Source: Nematostella vectensis (Eukaryota > Cnidaria > Anthozoa > Actiniaria > Edwardsiidae). From it: a stretch of 60,000 bases of DNA. The stretch spans positions 9,551,387 through 9,611,386 of the forward strand of contig NC_064034.1 in the NCBI RefSeq assembly GCF_932526225.1. The letters run 5' to 3'. Position 1 is the stretch's first letter. Each line of letters begins with the position of its first letter. The notes beneath the pieces are model-generated. The model did no database searches and was not told the origin of the DNA. It saw only the letters and a list, made by a program, of their open reading frames with translations. The translations under genes and the position numbers were made by a program. This document shows positions 26,101 through 31,874 of the stretch, piece after piece.

Positions 26101-28038
26101 AAGCTGTCTTATAGGGCGTCAAGCGCGATAGCGTGGCTTTACATGTTTTACAGGGTGGCGCTAATAAGCTGTTTCACAGGGCGTCAAACACAATAGCGGG
26201 ATTTTACGTGTCTTACGGTGTGGCGCTGGCTGAGGCTGAAATCGATGTGCTGACGGGAGAACGCTTAATCAAACGCTGTGACATTCTGTTCGATTGTGGC
26301 GAAAGGTAAGATCATTTCATATCTAACGTGGAGGGTAAGGGATCGACCATTTCATATCTAACGGGGAGTTAATATTGCTTTGCCTTTTAGCCGTTTTCAC
26401 GAGATATCAAATATAGTGCAAATGACTCGAGCAAAATATCTAGAAAAGATTTTCAATGATTCTCGAGATGCTGTAATTGGAAAGTTATTGCTTTAAAAGA
26501 ATGTCTTGCTCTCTTTGTCCTCGCCAATGCACACTGCGTTATGACACTTAATTTTCTCGTCTAAACAACAAAGGAGAACAGGCTGACAGAGTTCCTCTAA
26601 TGTTTTTCAGCATTAACCCAGATGTAGACGTAGGCCAGGTGGAGGGAGCCTTCATGATGGGCGTTGGTTTGTGGCTTCACGAGAAGCAGTACTTCGACCA
26701 TCACACGGGACAGGAGCTATCCACAGGGACATGGGTAAGGAGAAAGTCTACTTCGACCATCACACGGGGCAGGAGCAGTCTACAGGGACATTGGTAAGGA
26801 GAAAGTCTACTTTGACCATCACACGGGACAGGATCTGTCCACAGGGACATGGGTAAGGAGAAAGTCTACTTTGACCATCACACGGGACAGGAGCTGTCTA
26901 CAGGGACTTGTTAATATATTACGTCGTCCTCCCTTTTAAAAGAGCTGAAAAGTGTCGCTAGCTGTAGGGACAAAGAAAAGACAAATAATGTTATCGAAAT
27001 TTAAGACAAACATGTCCTCGGTGATCATTAATAACGCTTCCTTTCTCAGGTCTAAAATATTAACAATTGGTTTTACAATCTTAGGACCTGAGCATAGTCT
27101 AAACGCTTTAAAGTTAATCTTGTCTTCCTCAGACATACAAGCCGCCGACCACGAAAGACATCCCCATAGACTTCCGAGTGGCATTGCTGAAAGACGCACC
27201 TAACCCTCTGGGCGTGTTAAACTCCAAAGGTGAGTATCGCTAAGGAAAGATTATTGGATTGCAAAAGATTATTGGATTGCAAAAGATTATTGGATTGCAA
27301 AAGACTATTGGATTGCAAATAATTATTGGATTGCAAAAGATTATTGGATTGCAAAAGATTATTGGATTGCAAAAGATTATTGGATGTAGCACCAAAACAG
27401 ATGCTTGCCTAGGAACTATTTACCGATCAAAATAATGAGCCGTTGGTATTCATCTATTGCTTGTAAACTTTGTTTTTTATGTAATCAAATGGAATGAAAA
27501 TAAATTCAGCACCCGGCGACATGTCCCCGCCCCCTTTCCCCTTACCATAATTCAATGCGCTTACTCGCTTATGTGATCTCGGCTGCTCTAGCGTCGGGCG
27601 AACCCCCCGCAACTATGGCGTGCTCGTGTCTGTTTGCTGTAAAGCACGCAATCGAGGCTGCGAGAAAAGAGATTGGTAAAGACCAGCACTTCACGCTCGG
27701 TAAGTCACGCAATCTCCAGCACTTTACTCTCAGCAATCTGCAAAACGTCACGCTCAGTTTGTCACGCCACGCAGCCACTAATTCTAGCACTCGCCAAGTC
27801 ACGCAATCAAAAGCACTCTACGCTCACCAAGTCACGCAATCAAGCACTTTACGCTCAAATAGGCACTTACCCAGCCACGCACTCGCAAGTATTTCACGCT
27901 CAGAAGTCACGCAATATTAACACTTTTGCTATTTAGAAAGCGGCTAACGACGAATTTATTTCATCCACAGACGGTCCGGCGACAGTTGAACACATCCAGC
28001 TACATTGCCTCGTAGACCACGCGCAAATGACTCTTTAG
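6163..28038 (+). CDS. Aldehyde oxidase/xanthine dehydrogenase-family molybdoenzyme, about 40 exons
   Basis: Molybdo-flavoenzyme oxidising aldehydes or N-heterocycles; the family is normally a soluble homodimer. Exons with consistent GT-AG phases: 6163-6398, 7135-7238, 7515-7576, 8052-8150, 8710-8786, 9279-9343, 11440-11614, 12255-12328, 12593-12712, 13081-13104, 13560-13662, 14118-14179, 14262-14339, 14796-14903, 15191-15257, 15339-15448, 15863-16027, 16429-16509, 16792-16833, 16973-17065, 17519-17576, 17654-17809, 18240-18319, 19140-19249, 20259-20363, 20444-20522, 22210-22324, 22506-22586, 23309-23418, 23810-23864, 23941-23999, 24094-24255, 24528-24612, 25080-25123, 25727-25857, 26180-26305, 26611-26734, 27133-27229, 27592-27699, 27971-28038. 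With the tentative start exon the product is about 1302 residues, within the family range. Domain order is complete: two 2Fe-2S domains, FAD, molybdopterin. The motifs look more like invertebrate aldehyde oxidases than xanthine dehydrogenase, but this split is not secure. No exon contains a stop or frameshift. The 5' end before 6299 is the weakest part. Confidence 0.9.
6299..9343 (+). CDS. [2Fe-2S] cluster domains of the aldehyde oxidase-like enzyme
   Basis: The plant-type ferredoxin domain reads [11 protein letters not shown] (from 6299), then CKEAGCGVC (exon 7135-7238) with the C-x4-C-x2-C cluster ligands, then [19 protein letters not shown] (exon 7515-7576), giving the fourth ligand region. 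The second, all-helical cluster domain follows: [16 protein letters not shown] (exon 8052-8150) and [14 protein letters not shown]-type residues split over 8710-8786 and 9279-9343, with the CGFC and CRC ligand pairs. Known role: these clusters pass electrons from the molybdenum centre to FAD. The segment encoded by 6163-6298 has no family counterpart and may instead be intron if the acceptor is at 6298. Confidence 0.9.
6455..6527. mobile_element. Short foldback element, CAGGCGCGTAC family
   Basis: Starts CAGGCGCGTAC and ends GTACGCGCCTG, with a purine-rich core. The same termini occur on the element at 33206-33334, so this is a small dispersed family. It lies in the intron after the 6163-6398 exon. 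Confidence 0.65.
6767..7110. repeat. (ATCACC)n and CAT/CAC microsatellite
   Basis: An almost pure hexamer array (about 6767-6955) grades into irregular CAT/CAC trinucleotides. It ends just before the acceptor of the exon at 7135. The long open frames it produces on both strands are composition artefacts. Confidence 0.95.
8328..8483. mobile_element. hAT-like MITE (CAGGGGCGTAGCCAG ends)
   Basis: The left end CAGGGGCGTAGCCAGG pairs imperfectly with the right end CCTGGCTACTCCGCTG. CAGRG-type ends with the palindromic GTAGCCAG word are typical of non-autonomous hAT elements in invertebrates. No clean target duplication could be read. It is intronic. Confidence 0.6.
9696..10180. mobile_element. 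hAT-like non-autonomous element with target duplication
   Basis: Both ends read CAGGGGCTCATAAGTAGGGG inwards, and terminal similarity continues for about 100 bp on each side with small indels (e.g. GATCAGGCTAT, TTTAGACGCGCG). The element is flanked by a direct ATCTTAC (9689-9695 and 10181-10187). The CAGGGG ends fit the hAT superfamily, whose duplications are usually 8 bp; 7 bp are visible here. No transposase is encoded. It sits in the 2.1-kb intron between exons 9279-9343 and 11440-11614. Confidence 0.8.
11440..15448 (+). CDS. FAD-binding domain of the aldehyde oxidase-like enzyme
   Basis: Exons from 11440 to 15448 encode the CO-dehydrogenase-type FAD domain. The segment [14 protein letters not shown] and AGNTGKG (exon 11440-11614) match the start and the FAD pyrophosphate loop. 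[15 protein letters not shown] (12593-12712) and [18 protein letters not shown] (13560-13662) match the conserved STIAGN flavin loop. [17 protein letters not shown] and NAHAYVNGC follow in family order. FGGIRLNF (14796-14903) and GALEILDEE (15339-15448) form the C-terminal flavoprotein subdomain. An exon of only 24 bp (13081-13104, FGNTPVRN) bridges two of these. Known role: FAD receives electrons from the iron-sulfur clusters and passes them to oxygen or NAD. Confidence 0.9.
11640..12254. other. Intron with dispersed repeat fragment
   Basis: Holds the reverse complement (about 11793-11820) of the core of the 4.0-4.6 kb tandem unit. Otherwise no feature seen. Confidence 0.5.
12790..13010. repeat. 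Minisatellite of TCGGTAAGCATTCGG-type units
   Basis: Irregular 20-40 bp units built on ATCGTCGGTAAGCATTCGG and variants. This is the exon-donor junction of the exon ending at 13662, although the array lies two introns upstream of that exon. See the findings. Confidence 0.85.
13154..13464. mobile_element. Foldback element with poly-G/poly-C ends
   Basis: Starts with about 18 G then TGAATAGG, and ends with the inverse, CCTATTCACC then poly-C. Inside, ATCCGCCGATCCGC-type words are repeated in both orientations. It is non-coding, in the 455-bp intron between the 24-bp exon and the exon at 13560, and takes up most of that intron. Confidence 0.65.
13640..13815. repeat. Minisatellite copied from the exon donor at 13662
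   Basis: The last exon bases GGTTATCGTCG plus donor GTAAGCATTCGG recur downstream as diverged units (TCGGTAAATATTCGG, GGCGGTAAGCGTTCGG, TCGTCGGCTAGCATTCGG). Confidence 0.8.
14396..14840. repeat. 44-bp minisatellite copied from an intron-exon acceptor
   Basis: Units start at about 14416, 14453, 14488, 14532, 14575, 14619, 14663, 14707 and 14751, and the last copy at 14796 is the real exon start. Each has a pyrimidine tract, usually TTTTTCCTAG, followed by AATGCGCATGCGTATTTGAA-like sequence. This is the acceptor plus the first coding bases (NAHAYVNGC) of the exon 14796-14903. Confidence 0.95.
15863..28038 (+). CDS. Molybdopterin domain of the aldehyde oxidase-like enzyme
   Basis: From [11 protein letters not shown] (16429-16509) on, the order follows the molybdenum-binding half. 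[17 protein letters not shown] comes at 16973-17065 and [14 protein letters not shown] over 17519-17655. The Gln/His-rich loop [11 protein letters not shown] (18240-18319) is followed by [10 protein letters not shown] (19140-19249). [10 protein letters not shown] (20259-20363) is the pterin-binding glycine motif. WCRAPG comes at 22506-22586, then [12 protein letters not shown] (24094-24255), [15 protein letters not shown] (24528-25123) and [16 protein letters not shown] (26180-26305). [18 protein letters not shown] comes at 26611-26734. [10 protein letters not shown] (27592-27699) holds the family's catalytic glutamate in the conserved GEPP. The stop is at 28036-28038. All key motifs seen are intact. 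Confidence 0.9.
16030..16195. repeat. About 10-bp repeat (GTTAGCTAGG) in intron
   Basis: Runs of TTGGCTAGGTTAGCTAGG-like units begin immediately at the donor (GCTACAG then GTTAG). The first unit overlaps the donor, so an origin from the splice junction is possible but not clear. Confidence 0.75.
17080..17370. repeat. About 21-22 bp minisatellite (CCGAGTATTACCGATTCA)
   Basis: Around a dozen diverged units fill most of the intron between exons 16973-17065 and 17519-17576. No convincing similarity to the neighbouring exons. Confidence 0.85.
17870..18195. repeat. 21-bp minisatellite (TTCCCTCATCAGCAAATCC)
   Basis: About 15 units. Because 21 is a multiple of three, open frames run through it on both strands; these are not genes. 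Confidence 0.9.
18305..18935. repeat. 33-bp minisatellite copied from the exon donor at 18319
   Basis: The unit is GTACAATACATCATACCA followed by TATATGGAGACACAG, about 18 copies. The first copy of the second half is the real exon end (ATGGAGACACAG then GTACAAT). Every unit therefore repeats the donor context CACAG/GTACAA or CACGG/GTACAA. Confidence 0.95.
19270..19425. repeat. Second cluster of the GTACAATATATCATACC family
   Basis: The same 33-bp family as in the preceding intron, more diverged, starting just after the donor of exon 19140-19249. It is interrupted by the inverted-repeat element at 19439-20049 and continues from 20050. Confidence 0.85.
19439..20049. mobile_element. Inverted-repeat element with internal 74-bp array
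   Basis: The ends are inverted repeats of about 60 bp, beginning TTGTCAAAGAGCGCTCTGCC on the left and TTGTCTAAGAGCGCTCTGCC when the right end is read in reverse. Between them lie four 74-bp tandem units (CCATCCAGATAACTCGCCAG at 19683, 19757, 19831 and 19905). No coding capacity. The element splits a minisatellite array, so it inserted after the array formed. Confidence 0.8.
20050..20212. repeat. Third cluster of the GTACAATGTATCATACC family
   Basis: Five diverged units of the 33-bp family follow directly after the inverted-repeat element and stop about 45 bp before the acceptor of exon 20259-20363. Confidence 0.85.
20570..21995. repeat. 32-bp minisatellite, about 45 units
   Basis: The unit is CCCGTATAACCCTCGAAACC plus AGTATCCCGCAA, varying at a few positions. 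It nearly fills the 1.7-kb intron between exons 20444-20522 and 22210-22324. The unit lacks stops in any minus frame, so three overlapping frames of 350-464 codons result; these are artefacts. Confidence 0.95.
22597..23270. repeat. (CAC)n/(CAT)n trinucleotide tract
   Basis: A pure CAC run (about 22615-22725) is followed by CAT and mixed trinucleotides. Within it are two related blocks about 200 bp apart (AATCTATATAATTACACTAT and AATCTATATAATTACCACTA). Intronic. Confidence 0.95.
23365..23668. repeat. 64-65 bp repeat copied from the exon donor at 23418
   Basis: The exon end (CTGTACAGAAAAGGACAG then GTAAAA) recurs with its intron flank. Copies of the donor fall at about 23483, 23547 and 23612, and a last degenerate one at 23665. 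Confidence 0.9.
24262..24445. repeat. TCATCG/TCATCA microsatellite
   Basis: Mixed TCATCGTCGTCATTG-type trinucleotides follow the donor of exon 24094-24255. Confidence 0.85.
24721..24957. mobile_element. MITE with about 70-bp inverted repeats
   Basis: The left arm (24721-24790, with GGATAATCTGACTCCGAAAT) is inverted almost perfectly at 24888-24957, around a GC-rich core of about 97 bp. Intronic, no coding capacity. Confidence 0.85.
25221..25498. mobile_element. Foldback MITE (TACTGTCGAATT ends)
   Basis: The arms TTTACTGTCGAATTCGTTGC and the inverse of CAACAAATTCGACAGTAAA pair imperfectly. An inner pair (TTTTCTGTTCCGTCAGT, and AGCCAATCAGA against TCTGATTGGCT) extends the fold to over 100 bp per arm. 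It lies in the intron before exon 25727-25857. Confidence 0.8.
26030..26230. repeat. About 65-bp repeat copied from the exon acceptor at 26179
   Basis: The junction CTGTTTCACAG plus exon start GGCGTCAAACACAATAGCGG is preceded by copies at about 26060 and 26115 (CTGTCTTATAG/GGCGTCAAGCGCGATAGCG). The unit also takes in exon bases further in (TTTACGTGTCTTACGGTGTG and TTTACATGTTTTACAGGGTG). Confidence 0.9.
26690..26912. repeat. 59-bp repeat copied from the exon donor at 26734
   Basis: Four units of TACTTCGACCATCACACGGG, a variable middle and ACAGGGACATGG, followed by GTAAGGAGAAAGTC. Donors fall at 26734 (real), 26793 and 26852; the fourth copy ends in CTTGTT without a donor. Confidence 0.95.
27240..27388. 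repeat. 18-bp repeat (ATTATTGGATTGCAAAAG)
   Basis: Eight near-identical units lie a few bases after the donor of exon 27133-27229. Confidence 0.95.
27686..27915. repeat. Irregular repeat copied from the exon donor at 27699
   Basis: The junction CAGCACTTCACGCTCG then GTAAGTCACGCAATC recurs downstream as AGCACTTTACGCTCAxx and AAGTCACGCAATCAAAGCAC-like units with irregular spacing. Confidence 0.85.
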
Positions 28039-28047
28039 TCACTCTAC

Positions 28048-28735
28048 ACGTGCACGCTTTATACACATTGACTTCACGCACTATACACGTTGACTTCACG
28101 CACTATACACGTGGACCGCATGAACTATACACGTGAACTGCACGCACTTTACACATGGGTTGCACGCACTATACACGTGGACTACACGCACTATACACGT
28201 GGACTGCACGCACTATACACGTGGACTGCAACGCACTATACACGTGGACCGCAAGAACTATACACGTGAACTGCAACGCACAATACAAGTGGACTACACA
28301 CACTATACGTGCGCGGACTGCACTATACACGTGGACTACATTCACTATACACGTGGACTGCGCAGACTATACACGTGGACTACATTCACTATACACGTGG
28401 ACTGCGCAGACTATACACGTGGACTACACGCACTATACACATGGACTACACGCACTATACACGTGAACCGCACGTACAATACACGTGGAATACAGGCACT
28501 ATACACATGGAATACACGCACTATACACGTGGACTGCACGTACAATACACGTGGAATACAGGCACTATACACGTGGACTACACGCACTATACACATGGAC
28601 TACACGCACTATACACATGGACTACACGCACAATACACGTGGAATACAGGCACTATACAAGTGGACTACACGCACTATACACGTGAACCGCACGTACAAT
28701 ACACGTGGAATACAGACACTATACAGGTGGACTGT
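28048..28735. repeat. About 19-bp minisatellite with CACGTG in most units
   Basis: About 35 units of CACGCACTATACACGTGGACT and variants start about 10 bp after the stop codon, probably within the 3' UTR. Many units hold the palindrome CACGTG. Plus-strand frames through it are artefacts. Confidence 0.95.
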
Positions 28736-28803
28736 ACGAATGCGACGGTCTAGACAGTATAGAGTTAATCTAGTAGATCTTATATTCAGTAATACATATA
28801 TTA

Positions 28804-28864
28804 TTTATTCAACTTTATTATGTGCTTACATGATTTATGTGATATAATTGACTCTGTGATTAAA
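28804..28864. promoter_or_regulatory. Candidate poly(A) signals of two convergent genes
   Basis: ATTAAA at 28859-28864 is a candidate signal for the plus-strand aldehyde oxidase-like gene. TTTATT at 28804-28809 and 28814-28819 reads AATAAA on the minus strand and suits the GPCR gene that ends at 29098. If both are used, the 3' ends overlap. Motif evidence only. Confidence 0.4.
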
Positions 28865-29097
28865 GACGTATCTCTATTATTGTCTATTACCTAAGGATTA
28901 CACATTTCCTCAGATGGGACAGGGTTATGCATTTTCCAGATCACCAGAGAACCGTTTTCTTCCTGACGGATTACCTTCTCTGTCTGATAGACTGAGGTGT
29001 TCCTGGTGTTCCAAGGCGTCTATTGTCTTTAGTATCTTCAATACCCCGGGGATCATGCCTCATAGCCTCATATCCCCAATAACAGAGTGATCCTGTT

Positions 29098-31874
29098 TCA
29101 TGGGCCTCCCTTTTTATCGATAGACAAACAATGAGATTGGCAAATCACCGCCGCAGACCGACGATGTCTGTCATCATCTACGGACAGAAGCGTCGCCCTG
29201 CTATGTCTGTTATCATCCGGAGACTGCGTAAAGGTCGCCCTTCTATGTCTGTTATCATCCGGAGACTGCGTGAAGGTCGCCCTTCTATGTCTGTTATCAT
29301 CTACAGACAGAAGCGTCGCCCTGCGATGTCTGTTATCATCCGGAGACTGCGTAAAGGTCGCCCTTCGATGTCTTGTATCATCCGGAGATAGAGTCAGTGT
29401 CGTTTTTCTGCATGAGGGAATCATCTCTACGCGATCACGACGAAACAAATCCAAGAAGTCCCGGCGGTATTCCTGGTTACTCAGACAGTAGATGGCGGGA
29501 TTGACGCACGAGTTAAACATAGCCAGCACATCAGTGAACTGATAGAACCCGTGGGGCAACACTAAGATGTCAAACTGACGCAGAATAAAAAACACTTCCG
29601 CCGGAAACCAGCACAGTGTAAGCAGCAGAGCTGTCATGGCGCACATGCGCACGAGACGCTTCTTAGTGACGTAATACGCGCTGTTCCCTTTGTTGTGCGA
29701 CTGAAAGCTTACACGGCTTTTCCCCATACTTGAGCACACATGCGCAAAGGTTACCCAAGTAACGAGAACGGGTAGGAAAAATGTAATGCCAATATGCACG
29801 ACTGTCAGAATGCGCGCGATCTGGGCACCGTACGGCGGCACTGCTAGTATGCACCGACTATCTCGCACTTTTGTCTGGAAAAGTTCGTTTATCTGAGTTG
29901 CACAGCTAAAGAGCCAGACAGTAGCAATGTACATGCAGACGCGCCGTGTCTGGAAAGTGACTTTGTATTGGACAGGCCTGACGACCGCATACCATCGCTC
30001 GATAGCCATACACATCACTGTCAGCGTGGAAGCCTTGCAGAAGATGAAGAGCGCGTAAGTGGAAGCGATCAGGCGGCAGAACACCTCGCCGGCCAGGCTA
30101 ACAGAGACCAAGAAGAAGCGCTCAGGGATAAGGAAGTCTGGTGTAATGGCAAGGAAAATCCCTAAAAATGAAGAAGATGCTTATTGACGATGACTGATTG
30201 CTTATTATAGTATCGTTATCAAATTCAATTGAAAACTCTTTTAATATTTTTTACAGATCTAGTTGAAGAAGTCGCATTCATATTTGCTGTTCAAAACACC
30301 GGATTTTGAAACTCACTAGCGATTAGGTGCCAAAACAACTTTCTTAGAAAAAAGTATTATACCGTGTGATACCATCCCATTCTGGGAAACCCAGGGGTAT
30401 ATTCCTTTAACGTAGATGAAAATACCCATGGATTTCCGAGAATTCCAAAATCCGAACTATTGAATAAATTATATATTTGATTTAAAAAGGCAAAAAGAAA
30501 CAGGAAAAGGTAAATCGAAAGAAAGAAACGAAAAGAGAAACGTATACAATTTCAAGCAATTATTTTTTAGATTCATGTCTTGATCATTTTTCAAATAGAC
30601 TATTCTTGACAAATTTCATAATGACGTTAGGGGTTTAAATTACCGTTTGAGTTCAACCTAATCATGCTAATTGATTCCCATAAAAACATATGCTAGCTCT
30701 TACTGTTGAAACTCATTGTCGTTTTTATGACATGTTCAGTAATATAGCGCACACGAATGACGCGGGTTTTGTCTGAGAGACAGTTTTCTACGAAAATGAA
30801 CGTTCAAGCATGACAATGCGCAGAAAGGAAGGCTCAATTTGAGTTTTTTTTTTAGCAACTGGCCCTGTCATCTCTCATTTTCTTGAGTTTTTTTTTTCAG
30901 CAGCTGGCCCTGTCATCTTTCATTTTCTTTTCTTTTTATCGCGCAAAAAGATATATCTTTCTCAATTAATTTGAAAATAAGCAGATGCTGGACGTCCTTA
31001 ATATTCTAGAACACTGTTTTTACAAATACCACTGTCTTTATATCGTTGCATGTTTTAGCGAAGCGAATTGATAAAAGTTTTTTGCGTCGTTTTTTTTTAA
31101 TGTTATAAGAAAAGGCAAACTGGCTTCTACGACCTATTCTAGATGGTTTGAACTGAAAAATACCTTTAAACGAAGAGAACGTCGAATCCATCTTTCTGAA
31201 AAACACATAACACACTGGCGATTCGTAGTGTAATAACATGCTCCTGAAAAGCCGAAAAACTAACACGCCCTTATTGAGATTAATATCCAAACGTAATCTA
31301 TACTGATTTTGCGTTTTGTATCTAATATAATTCTTTTTTTTTTGTAAAACTTATAAATGTATTTATAAAATAAAGGTCTCGAAGAGATTGATGTGCGTAA
31401 ACGGTAACCAAGATTTACTATTAGCATCTGGGCGCAGCTGAAGTCACTTACAGATAGCAGGTTGTGGAAAATCTAGCTTTTCCTGGAGTCCGAAAGGGCT
31501 GCTAGATAAATCACAGAGTTCGTCTTTAAATTCACAGAAAGCACTATTTTTCACCTTGTATGTATTGTTGCTACATTCAGCCAAGTGCCAATAAGTAAAA
31601 AAAGCCCGACATCCTCTGCGGAAAGCTGATTATATTTTTGCTTACCTGTTAGAAGATCAGTTATGGCTAAGTTCAGGATTAGAATGTTGTACGGTTTCCT
31701 GAGCAGTCTTCTTCTTCTCAATACCACGACACAAATGAGTATATTTCCAACCAGCGAGAGGGAGGTGATAATGCCAAACGCAATGTGCGCGAACACCCCT
31801 TCGCGCGCCATCTCTCCCGACGTCGAGTTGGAATTACTCTCGTTCAACACAGTCCAGGCGGAAACCTCAGTCAT
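29098..31874 (-). CDS. Class A (rhodopsin-type) GPCR 1, two exons
   Basis: Seven-helix receptor of the plasma membrane, probably for a peptide or small neurotransmitter; the ligand cannot be told. Exon 1 is 31646-31874 and exon 2 is 29098-30161, joined in phase 1, for 430 residues. The N-terminus has possible N-glycosylation sites (NES, NST). TM1 carries GN, and TM2 reads NLAITDLL. The TM3 cysteine is in GEVFCRLI. The DRY motif is replaced by ERW. The ECL2 cysteine is in SRCILAVPPYG. TM6 has CWFPAEVFF and TM7 NSCVNPAIYCLSN. The C-tail carries a 13-14 residue tandem repeat (RRATFTQSPDDNRH). The exon layout is the same as in GPCR 2. Confidence 0.9.
29140..29400 (-). repeat. Coding tandem repeat in the GPCR 1 tail
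   Basis: About six units of 39-42 bp encode RRATFTQSPDDNRH or RRATLLSVDDNRH. The Arg-Arg-Ala-Thr words resemble basophilic kinase sites, so the tail could be a repeated phosphorylation target (inference). Confidence 0.9.
30162..31645 (-). other. Intron of GPCR 1
   Basis: Donor GTAAGC and acceptor TTTTTAG on the minus strand. It contains a 51-bp direct repeat (GCAACTGGCCCTGTCATC and GCAGCTGGCCCTGTCATC at about 30855 and 30902). Nothing else seen. Confidence 0.8.

Noticed and set aside
6163-28038. Naming the enzyme xanthine dehydrogenase
   Set aside because: The Mo-domain words ([32 protein letters not shown]) look closer to aldehyde oxidases. Without an alignment I keep the family-level name and no gene symbol.
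28133-28847. Several plus-strand frames of 100-206 codons
   Set aside because: Minisatellite translations after the stop codon of the aldehyde oxidase-like gene.
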